DNA from: Candidatus Omnitrophota bacterium
Lineage (GTDB): Bacteria > Omnitrophota > Gorgyraeia > Aquiviventales > Aquiviventaceae
DNA length: 7,291 nt
Direction of reading: 5' to 3'
Assembly (NCBI GenBank): GCA_016206585.1
Contig: JACQRE010000031.1
Location: forward strand, 1 to 7,291
Below the pieces are notes generated by a model. It made no database searches. It was given only the letters and a program-made list of their open reading frames with translations, and was not told the origin of the DNA. This document shows positions 1-5,483 of this stretch, piece after piece. A program made the position numbers and the translations under genes. Position 1 is the first letter of the stretch. Every line of letters begins with the position of its first letter.

Positions 1-236
1 ATGATGACCTGGGTGTCGGACAAGTCCGGGATCGCGTCCAGCGGCACGCGCTTCACCGACCAGATCGCCCCCACCATGGCGGCGGCGACGAGGAGGAGGA
101 TCAGGAACTTGTTGTGCGCGGAGAACTCGATGACCCGCGCAATCACCCCGTCATGGCGCAGGCCAGGATGGAGCTCATCCCTCGACTGCCGCTCGGGATG
201 ACCGCTGGACGTCGAATCAGGGCGGTCACTGGCCAT
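1..236 (-). CDS. cusA: CusA/CzcA-family heavy-metal RND efflux pump, N-terminal fragment
   Basis: This is the inner-membrane proton-driven pump of a tripartite Cu(I)/Ag(I) exporter; only the first 78 codons are inside the window. Visible are a hydrophilic N-terminus (about residues 1-40), the first membrane helix (about 43-60, KFLILLLVAAAMVGAIW) and, right after it, the family signature PLDAIPDLSDTQVI (65-78), which heavy-metal RND pumps carry at this point. The ATG at 236 lies inside the end of the adaptor gene (11-nt overlap) and has GGAGG about 14 nt upstream, which is a long spacing. A GTG at 146-144 would give a protein starting VIARVIEFSAHNKF, closer to the usual CusA start, so the extra 30 residues are uncertain. 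Family assignment is strong. Metal specificity (Cu/Ag rather than Zn/Co/Ni) is inferred from the CsoR gene and the adaptor's metal-binding domains, because the pump's own metal site lies outside the window. Confidence 0.9.
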   Translation of the reverse strand, partial: MASDRPDSTSSGHPERQSRDELHPGLRHDGVIARVIEFSAHNKFLILLLVAAAMVGAIWSVKRVPLDAIPDLSDTQVI

Positions 237-1626
237 GTTGGTGTCCGCTGCCTCCGCCAGCACCCTCCAGCGCGCCCTTGAGCCGGCTCTCCGAATCGAT
301 CAGGAAATTGCCGCTCGTGACCACCGGCTCCCCCTCCGCCACGCCCTGTTTGACCTCATCAAACCCATCGGCTTGCGCGCCGACGGTGACATCCCGGGGC
401 TCAAACAGCCCCTGCCCCTTGTCCACGAAGACGATCTGCTTCTCGCCGGTGGAAAAGACCGCGCCATTCGGCACCGCCAGCACCTCGCCGACGTCCACGG
501 CAATGGCCGCGTTGACGTACATGTCCGGCCGGAGGTGCCCCGCAGGATCCTGCAGTTGCGCGCGGATCCTCGTCGTGCGAGTCATCGGGTCCACCATCTG
601 ATCGATCGCCCGGATGGCTCCCCGGAACGTCTCGCCGGACAGCGTCGGGACCTCCACCTGCACCTCCTGGCCCACGCGTACGAGCGGCAGCTCGTACTCG
701 TACACCTGCGCGTACATCCACACCGGATCGCCCGGGTGCGCGAAGAGCAGGCTGTGCTCCGGCTCCGTCCAGCCGGCGATCTCCGTGATGAGGTCATCGC
801 TCAGCCCGAGGTGCTTGAGCCGGATGCGCGTGGAATCGACCATCCGCTGCGCCTGGGCCACGATGTCCTCCGGTGCCGTCTGCTCCTGGGCCCGCTGGAG
901 CGTTTGGATGGATTGGATGTACTCAACCTGGGCTTGGTACAGCTCCGGATCGTGGGCGATGGTGCCAGCCGCGCGGATCGTCTTGGTTAGGCGGCGGCGC
1001 TCCACCGGCGAGGTCTTGACGCCGATGAGCTGCTGCTTCTGCGGGGTGAGCAGGACCGGCGCATACCCCTGCGGCGTTCCGCTGGTCGCGCTGGCATGCG
1101 CTTCCTCATAGACGGGGACCAGGTCCATCCCCATCGGCGACTTGCCGGGCCCATCCGCCTTGTAGCCGGGGATCATGGGGTCGGTCCAGTACAGGAGCTT
1201 CTTGGTACGAGGGGGTTCGTCCGCCTCGGCAATGTGCGTGCCACAGATCGGACAGGTGACCTTCTCGCCGGGCCTCGCGACGACCGTCATGGGGCACGGG
1301 CGGCCATCATGCAGCTTGGAGCAGTTGTGCAGGATGCAGATCGACTCGAACTTCTTGGCGATGGCCGCCTGCGGGTCGGTCGGACGCCCCCGGCTCATTC
1401 CAGGCGCCGGCGATGCCGGTTCGGTTTCCCGTTTCACGAGCTTCATGTTGCAGATGGGACAGTCGCCGGGCCGATCTGACGTGTACGTGGGATGCATAGG
1501 GCAGTAGTACGTCGCCTTCAGCGAGTCTTGAGTGGCGAGCGTGGAGTGGCGAGTGGCAAACCACACCGACCCCGCTACAAGCGCCACAACTCCTCCAATG
1601 ACCATGAGACGGGTCGTTGGTTTCAT
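226..1626 (-). CDS. cusB: CusB-type periplasmic adaptor with N-terminal metal-binding modules
   Basis: This 466-residue membrane-fusion protein would bridge the RND pump and the outer-membrane channel. The order is: N-terminal anchor or signal helix (about 8-23); heptamer-repeat-derived linker (24-35); a heavy-metal-binding module YYCPMHP...CPIC.M (40-64; C42, M44, H45, C56, C59, M61); a second Cys module with C97, C102, C111, C125 and C128 (CPICGTHIAE); a third module, cysteine-free but Met-rich, YWTDPMIPGYKADGPGKSPMGMDLVPVYE (146-174, split as YWTDPMIPGYK and SPMGMDLVPVYE); then the barrel/hairpin adaptor core (about 190-450) with the RPDMYVNA segment; and a His-containing tail GHQHGQ. The start at 1626 is chosen because GGAGG lies 9 nt upstream and the ATG overlaps the TolC-like stop as ATGA. 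The reading frame stays open to 1953, but that extension is shadow sequence inside the channel gene. The stop lies inside the start of the pump gene. Confidence 0.92.
   Translation of the reverse strand: MKPTTRLMVIGGVVALVAGSVWFATRHSTLATQDSLKATYYCPMHPTYTSDRPGDCPICNMKLVKRETEPASPAPGMSRGRPTDPQAAIAKKFESICILHNCSKLHDGRPCPMTVVARPGEKVTCPICGTHIAEADEPPRTKKLLYWTDPMIPGYKADGPGKSPMGMDLVPVYEEAHASATSGTPQGYAPVLLTPQKQQLIGVKTSPVERRRLTKTIRAAGTIAHDPELYQAQVEYIQSIQTLQRAQEQTAPEDIVAQAQRMVDSTRIRLKHLGLSDDLITEIAGWTEPEHSLLFAHPGDPVWMYAQVYEYELPLVRVGQEVQVEVPTLSGETFRGAIRAIDQMVDPMTRTTRIRAQLQDPAGHLRPDMYVNAAIAVDVGEVLAVPNGAVFSTGEKQIVFVDKGQGLFEPRDVTVGAQADGFDEVKQGVAEGEPVVTSGNFLIDSESRLKGALEGAGGGSGHQHGQ
1523..1557. repeat. Five tandem degenerate heptamers (GAGTGGC) inside cusB
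   Basis: Reading the plus strand there are five back-to-back 7-mers: GAGTCTT, GAGTGGC, GAGCGTG, GAGTGGC, GAGTGGC. They encode CusB residues 24-35 (ATRHSTLATQDS) between the membrane segment and the first metal-binding module, where a flexible linker is tolerated. The 11-mer GTGGCGAGTGG (1546-1556) recurs exactly at 3021-3031 near the C-terminus of the Cys-rich protein gene. A looser, inverted-orientation resemblance is visible at 1944-1965 in the channel gene. Confidence 0.7.
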
Positions 1627-2918
1627 GGGGTTGGTCCTCCAATGGCAAGCCGCAGATTGGACATGCCCAGTTCGTGGTCGGCTTTCGCCTTGTAGTAGGC
1701 CAGCTGGACGTCCCGCAGCATGCGCTGGGCGTCGATCAACTCCAGGAAGTCGCTGCGCCCCGCCTCGTACCCGGCCAGGGCGACCTCGACCTGCTGTTTG
1801 GCTTGCGGGAGGATCGACAACTCGTACATGCGCACGGCGTAGTCGGCCGCCTGCACCGTGCTGTGGGCCTCGTGGACGGCGAGCAGCACCTCGTTCTTCA
1901 TCTCCTCGTACTGCGCCTCGGCCTCTTTGACATCGTGATTGGCGCTCGCCCACTCGCCGCTCGCCCCTTTCAGCAGCGACCAGACCGGCACGGTGACGCC
2001 GAGGAACGTGTCGTGCTCGCGGATGCCGGATTCGCCCTTGAACTGCCGCGACTCGATCCGTCCCGTGAGATCCGGCAGCCAGTTCGTCATCGCCAGCAGG
2101 CGGCTGGTCTTGGCCCGCTTAATCCCCAGCTCGAACACCTTCAGTTCGGGCCGCCTCGCCACGGCCATCCGGTCGAGCTCAGGCCGGGAGCTGTTCAGCA
2201 GGCTGAGGTCGACGTCTTCAGCCAGGTCGTAGCGGGCTTCCAGCGATCGGTTCAGCAGGTGGGAGATGTGCGCTTCCGCGGTGTGCTCTTCCGCCTGGGC
2301 CGCCGCGATCTCGATGTCGACCTTGGCGCGCTCGATCTGCGCCTTCAACAGATCCTGCTGGGAGCTTTTGCTGGTCTCGTACCGGCCCTGGACGGCGGAG
2401 GCGAGCTTGTCGAGCAGGATGCGGACTTCCTGCAGGACCGCCAGCGTCTTCTTGGCGAGGTACGCCTTGTAGTACGGCTGCTCCAGGTGCCAGACGACGT
2501 CCCGTTCGGCTTCCTTATAGCGCTGGTAGGCCATCTGGGCGTCGCGCGAGGCGATCCGGCCGCGCAGCAGCAGCGTGGTGGGAAACGGGATCGTCTGCGC
2601 GACCATGTACTCGTTGTTGGCCCGTCCGGAGAACTCGAACAGGTCCGGCTGGCCCTCGACGTCGACGCCGAACATCGGATCGTCCGGCAGCCAGGCGGCG
2701 ATCACCCGCTTGCGGGCCGCCTCGTAGGCGTGCCGCTTGGCCTGCAGGCCAGGGCTCTGGCGCAGGACCTGGTCGATCAGCGCATCCAGCGTGACGCGTT
2801 GCGCCTCAACCGTGGCGGTGTCACGGGCCGAGTCAGCCCAGGCAGGTGGTGTTGGCAGGCGCGCGGCGAGAGCCATCGCCGCCATCATGAGTGGAACACC
2901 CCACCGCATCCGTATCAT
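1623..2918 (-). CDS. TolC-family outer-membrane efflux channel (CusC-like)
   Basis: This 431-residue outer-membrane factor would form the trimeric exit duct for the CusBA-type pump. Residues 1-29 form a Sec signal peptide (MIRMRWGVPLMMAAMALAAR, then a cleavage site near AWA-DS). The mature part has the two long alpha-helical repeats of the family, with the typical QTIPFP segment near residue 110 and a C-terminal helix containing GYEAGRSDFLELIDAQRML. I see no lipobox, unlike the lipidated CusC of E. coli, so acylation is not expected. The start at 2918 is supported by AAGGAGG about 9 nt upstream and by the signal peptide beginning there. The frame stays open to 3104, but that N-terminal stretch is low-complexity and overlaps the upstream gene. 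The stop overlaps the CusB start (ATGA). The OMF family is clear; the partner pump is inferred from the operon. Confidence 0.92.
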   Translation of the reverse strand: MIRMRWGVPLMMAAMALAARLPTPPAWADSARDTATVEAQRVTLDALIDQVLRQSPGLQAKRHAYEAARKRVIAAWLPDDPMFGVDVEGQPDLFEFSGRANNEYMVAQTIPFPTTLLLRGRIASRDAQMAYQRYKEAERDVVWHLEQPYYKAYLAKKTLAVLQEVRILLDKLASAVQGRYETSKSSQQDLLKAQIERAKVDIEIAAAQAEEHTAEAHISHLLNRSLEARYDLAEDVDLSLLNSSRPELDRMAVARRPELKVFELGIKRAKTSRLLAMTNWLPDLTGRIESRQFKGESGIREHDTFLGVTVPVWSLLKGASGEWASANHDVKEAEAQYEEMKNEVLLAVHEAHSTVQAADYAVRMYELSILPQAKQQVEVALAGYEAGRSDFLELIDAQRMLRDVQLAYYKAKADHELGMSNLRLAIGGPTP

Positions 2919-2924
2919 TTCCCT

Positions 2925-2979
2925 CCCCTCCTTCCGATCCGTGGACGTCGTGCCGCACGAACACGAGCCGTCGGAGGGG
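2925..2979 (-). promoter_or_regulatory. Possible SD-sequestering stem before the channel gene
   Basis: On the coding strand, CCCCTCC follows the TAA stop of the Cys-rich protein directly (2979-2973). It is the perfect complement of GGAGGGG in the channel gene's Shine-Dalgarno region (2931-2925). A 7-bp stem would hide the ribosome-binding site until a ribosome reaches the upstream stop codon. Pairing is read directly from the sequence; the coupling role is inferred, and a purine-rich SD makes chance pairing possible. Confidence 0.4.
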
Positions 2980-3339
2980 TTACAGCCGGAGGACGCAGGC
3001 GAGGAGGTAGCGTTTCTGGGGTGGCGAGTGGGAGGCGGTGGCAAGCGCCAGCCGGGAGGCGGTGCGGTCGGCCGGCGAGGTGGCATCGGGAGCCAACGGT
3101 TCAAGTTGGAGAAGCGGCCAGAGGCGGATGGTTTCCGCGACGGGATGGACGGCGGAGAGCCGCTCGGCCGCCGACGGGTCCGCGCAGTTCATCTGGCAGC
3201 CCATCGGTGCAGCGTGCGCGCCGGACGAAGGACAGCAGCAGCAGTCGGTCTCGGGCTGGCAGGCCAACGCAGCGCTCGCCGCGGGCGCGGCGGCCAGGCT
3301 GAGGCCGAGTAGAAGGCTGATCGCGAGACGGCGGGTCAC
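2980..3339 (-). CDS. Small secreted Cys-rich protein of the copper-efflux operon, unknown function
   Basis: I do not recognise a named family. From the GTG at 3339 the product is 119 residues: VTRR, then a clear hydrophobic signal peptide (about 5-25, ending ASA-ALA), then a cysteine cluster with C27, four consecutive Cys (C33-C36), C48 and C52 in the context CCCCPSSGAHAAPMGCQMNC, a Pro/Ala-rich middle, and a C-terminus SPPQKRYLLACVLRL with one more Cys (C115). The export signal plus Cys/His/Met-rich patch, between csoR and the channel gene, suggests a periplasmic Cu(I)-binding or sensing protein; this is inference. Similar small proteins ending in a Pro-Pro...YLL motif seem familiar to me from other efflux operons. 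GTG is favoured because it opens the signal peptide and has AGGTGG just upstream. An ATG at 3411 overlapping the csoR stop (ATGA) would add 24 residues encoded by a palindromic repeat, with no SD visible. Confidence 0.7.
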   Translation of the reverse strand: MTRRLAISLLLGLSLAAAPAASAALACQPETDCCCCPSSGAHAAPMGCQMNCADPSAAERLSAVHPVAETIRLWPLLQLEPLAPDATSPADRTASRLALATASHSPPQKRYLLACVLRL

Positions 3340-3408
3340 CCCACCACCTGTTTGGGCCTGCCGTAGGCAGGCCGGCCAACCGGCATGGAATGTTCGATGT
3401 GGTGGGGT
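3338..3408 (-). promoter_or_regulatory. Nested hairpin in csoR/Cys-rich spacer that can mask the start
   Basis: A perfect 10-bp inverted repeat pairs ACCCCACCAC (coding strand, 3408-3399, beginning within the csoR stop codon) with GTGGTGGGGT (3347-3338), which contains the SD-like sequence and overlaps the GTG start of the next gene. Inside the loop lies an 8-bp perfect hairpin (3355-3373). In the mRNA this would form a long stem that hides the start. A ribosome terminating on csoR would cover the 5' arm and free it. The base pairing is seen directly; the regulatory role is inferred. Confidence 0.5.
3355..3373. repeat. Perfect palindrome GGCCTGCC-GTA-GGCAGGCC
   Basis: Two 8-bp arms with a 3-nt loop, in the spacer between csoR and the Cys-rich gene, followed by a further GC palindrome-like GGCCGGCC. 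It resembles the small dispersed palindromes (REP-like) scattered through spacers of some GC-rich bacteria; one copy is present here. There is no T-run after it on the minus strand, so it is not an intrinsic terminator. Confidence 0.6.
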
Positions 3409-3677
3409 CATTTCACGAACCGGTGGATGGTCTGCATCAGTTCGCCGATCTTCTGCTTCCCTTCCCGCTTGCGGATCGCGGTGCTGACGCAGGTGTTGAT
3501 GTGGCCGTTCATGACCTTCAGCGACACCTGGTCCAGCGCCCGGCGGACCGCCGTCAGCTGCTGGATGATGTCGATGCAGTAGCGGCGCTCCTCGACCATC
3601 CGGGAGATCCCCCGGACCTGGCCTTCGATGCGCCGCAGCCGCGGCAGCAGTCCGCTGTGTTTCGGAACGGTGGCCAT
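3408..3677 (-). CDS. csoR: CsoR-family copper-sensing transcriptional repressor
   Basis: This 89-residue all-helical repressor binds operator DNA as a tetramer and releases it when Cu(I) binds. Family landmarks are RLRRIEGQVRGI (13-24), RRYCIDIIQQLTAVRRAL (31-48) and NGHINTCV (57-64). The metal ligands of copper CsoR are present: C34, H59 and C63, matching Cys36/His61/Cys65 of the M. tuberculosis protein, with the second-shell Tyr (Y33) and Glu (E79) also in place. The third ligand being Cys rather than His argues against RcnR-type Ni/Co sensing. The ATG at 3677 lies 6 nt from a 17-bp operator, and the upstream promoter is clear, so the gene should repress itself and the genes downstream. The SD is weak (TTAGG within the operator region), suggesting modest translation from a leader of roughly 11 nt. 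The length is normal for the family and the gene looks intact. Confidence 0.95.
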   Translation of the reverse strand: MATVPKHSGLLPRLRRIEGQVRGISRMVEERRYCIDIIQQLTAVRRALDQVSLKVMNGHINTCVSTAIRKREGKQKIGELMQTIHRFVK

Positions 3678-3682
3678 GATGG

Positions 3683-3699
3683 ATACCTAAGGGGAGTAT
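3683..3699 (-). promoter_or_regulatory. CsoR-type operator, start-proximal copy
   Basis: The plus-strand 17-mer ATACCTAAGGGGAGTAT has outer ATAC/GTAT half-sites around a G-tract, the layout of known CsoR operators. It lies between the -10 box and the csoR start codon, and its end touches the -10, so repressor here would block the initiating polymerase. It matches the second copy at 13 of 17 positions. Confidence 0.75.
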
Positions 3700-3723
3700 A
3701 CATACTCTAGGGGGGTATGTCAA
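3695..3723 (-). promoter_or_regulatory. Near-consensus sigma-70 promoter of the copper operon
   Basis: On the minus strand, TTGACA (3723-3718) is a perfect -35. After exactly 17 nt comes TATACT (3700-3695), one base from the -10 consensus. Initiation is expected near 3688, giving a leader of roughly 11 nt before the csoR ATG. The -35 begins only 14 nt after the pyruvate kinase stop, so the promoter is squeezed directly behind that gene with no terminator seen between them. Confidence 0.85.
3702..3718 (-). promoter_or_regulatory. CsoR-type operator, spacer copy
   Basis: The plus-strand 17-mer ATACTCTAGGGGGGTAT fills the gap between the -35 and -10 boxes. It is in the same orientation as the start-proximal copy, with centres 19 bp apart (close to two helical turns), so two CsoR tetramers could sit on one face of the DNA. 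The ATAC...GGGGGGTAT form is very near the typical CsoR operator. Confidence 0.8.
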
Positions 3724-3736
3724 GGGTTGCGGGTCG

Positions 3737-4762
<1,026 letters not shown>

Positions 4763-4786
4763 GGGAAGAAGGAGGGAGTGGACGAA

Positions 4787-4876
4787 GTCACCACGTCACC
4801 AGGACACCAGGTCACCCAAAAGGAGCGTTTTGTCTCGGCTTTTACGGGGGACCTGGTGACGTGGTGACCTGGTGAC
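4787..4876. repeat. Inverted-repeat element with octamer (GTCACCAG) arms
   Basis: The left arm (4787-4817) is four tandem units GTCACCAC, GTCACCAG, GACACCAG, GTCACCC. The right arm (4846-4876), reverse-complemented, is GTCACCAG, GTCACCAC, GTCACCAG, GTCCCCC. The two 31-nt arms match at 27 positions, and a shifted pairing gives a perfect 17-bp inverted repeat (4787-4803 with 4852-4868). The 28-nt core between them is A/T-richer (AAAAGGAGCG...CTTTTAC) and partly self-complementary. It fills the spacer between the DsbD-alpha stop (1 nt away) and the pyruvate kinase start. No transposase is seen, so a MITE- or REP-like element is the simplest reading. Confidence 0.8.
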
Positions 4877-4877
4877 C

Positions 4878-5453
4878 TCATGAAGTGTGATCGAAAAACT
4901 CCGCGTGAGTGGAGTGGACGGGCGGGTTCGCGCTGACGGGCAGCGACAGCTCCAACTCGGTTTTGCCGGGGATGCACACGTCCTTGCAGGCCAGCCACTG
5001 GACACGAGCCCGGAGCGGGAGATCTTCGTACGGCCCGCCATCCGTGCGGCGCAGCGGATTGAACGTGATCGCGCTGTAGAGCACCACACTGCCCGAGTAA
5101 CCGTTGGTGCGGATGTCGCCCGGATCGATGAACTGCTGCGGGGATGGATACTCCAGGGGACCGAACGAGACGGCAGCCGGTCCGGACCAGGTGATCTTCG
5201 TGGGCAGCCCCGCGTCACCTGGCTCCTTCGCGTAGATATGCCAACCTTCCTCGATCTCGAAGTGGACCCCAACGCGAGTTTTGCCTCCTGGCTGGATTGA
5301 GGCATGCTCGGTGATCAATTCAGTCTTTACCTGGTCAGAAATCATCTCGGCTCGCTCGCCATACCATTCATCGAATGTCAAACCCGTGCTCGCATTCCCA
5401 GCAAGCAGGAGCATGGCAACGGCAACTGGTCGTACTCTCTCAGTGGTCTGCAT
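4878..5453 (-). CDS. Stand-alone DsbD-alpha-type (DsbD N-terminal domain) secreted protein
   Basis: This 191-residue exported protein resembles the periplasmic N-terminal domain of DsbD, which passes electrons from the membrane domain to periplasmic thiol proteins. An N-terminal hydrophobic segment (about 8-24, VRPVAVAMLLLAGNAS) looks like a signal peptide. GWHIYAKEPGDAGLPTKITW (70-89) matches the family's WHxYWxNPGDSGLPT signature, and WLACKDVCIPG (153-163) carries the redox pair C156/C160 in the CxxxC spacing seen in this family. The protein ends soon after the domain: there is no membrane part and no thioredoxin domain, so it must work with a partner encoded elsewhere, or act on its own. 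It lies 30 nt after the SPFH gene and probably shares its transcript. The start at 5453 has only a weak AGG inside the adjoining octamer repeat; an internal Met at residue 14 is less likely because it would shorten the signal peptide. The domain call is firm; the role is inferred. Confidence 0.85.
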   Translation of the reverse strand: MQTTERVRPVAVAMLLLAGNASTGLTFDEWYGERAEMISDQVKTELITEHASIQPGGKTRVGVHFEIEEGWHIYAKEPGDAGLPTKITWSGPAAVSFGPLEYPSPQQFIDPGDIRTNGYSGSVVLYSAITFNPLRRTDGGPYEDLPLRARVQWLACKDVCIPGKTELELSLPVSANPPVHSTHAEFFDHTS

Positions 5454-5479
5454 GTGACCTGGTGACGTTGTGGTGACCC
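5454..5479. repeat. Third copy of the octamer repeat at the DsbD-alpha start
   Basis: The plus strand reads GTGACCTG, GTGACGTTGTG, GTGACCC, the same unit as the right arm of the inverted element, with a 3-nt insertion. GACCTGGTGACGT is exact between 4850-4862 and 5456-5468, in direct orientation. The repeat abuts the start codon with no gap, so its AGGTCAC supplies the only SD-like sequence for that gene. Confidence 0.75.
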
Positions 5480-5483
5480 TTGG

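Noticed and set aside
1627..1953. N-terminal extension of the CusB-type protein by 109 residues
   Set aside because: It is the off-frame reading of the channel gene; the ATGA overlap and GGAGG support the start at 1626.
1944..1965. Possible fourth heptamer-repeat copy within the channel gene
   Set aside because: GCTCGCC/ACTCGCC units are only loosely similar to GAGTGGC on the other strand and one has an extra base; chance in GC-rich coding sequence is likely.
2919..3104. N-terminal extension of the channel protein by 62 residues
   Set aside because: The extension is Pro/Arg-rich, overlaps the Cys-rich gene, and would bury the clear signal peptide and good SD at 2918.
1617..3302. A long open frame of 561 codons on the plus strand
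   Set aside because: It runs antisense to the channel gene and the Cys-rich gene, is rich in Arg/Gly/Leu low-complexity sequence, and shows no recognisable domain; it is a product of high GC.
3340..3411. ATG start at 3411 for the Cys-rich protein, overlapping the csoR stop
   Set aside because: It would put 24 hydrophilic residues, partly encoded by the palindrome, before the signal peptide, and has no SD. I kept it as an alternative because ATGA overlap is a normal coupling signal.
3683..3718. Intrinsic terminator of pyruvate kinase in the dyad-rich stretch before csoR
   Set aside because: The symmetry is explained by two operators and a promoter, and there is no stem followed by a T-run on the minus strand.
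4787..4876. CRISPR array made of GTCACCAG repeats
   Set aside because: Units are 8 bp with no spacers between them and the arms are inverted, so this is not a CRISPR layout.
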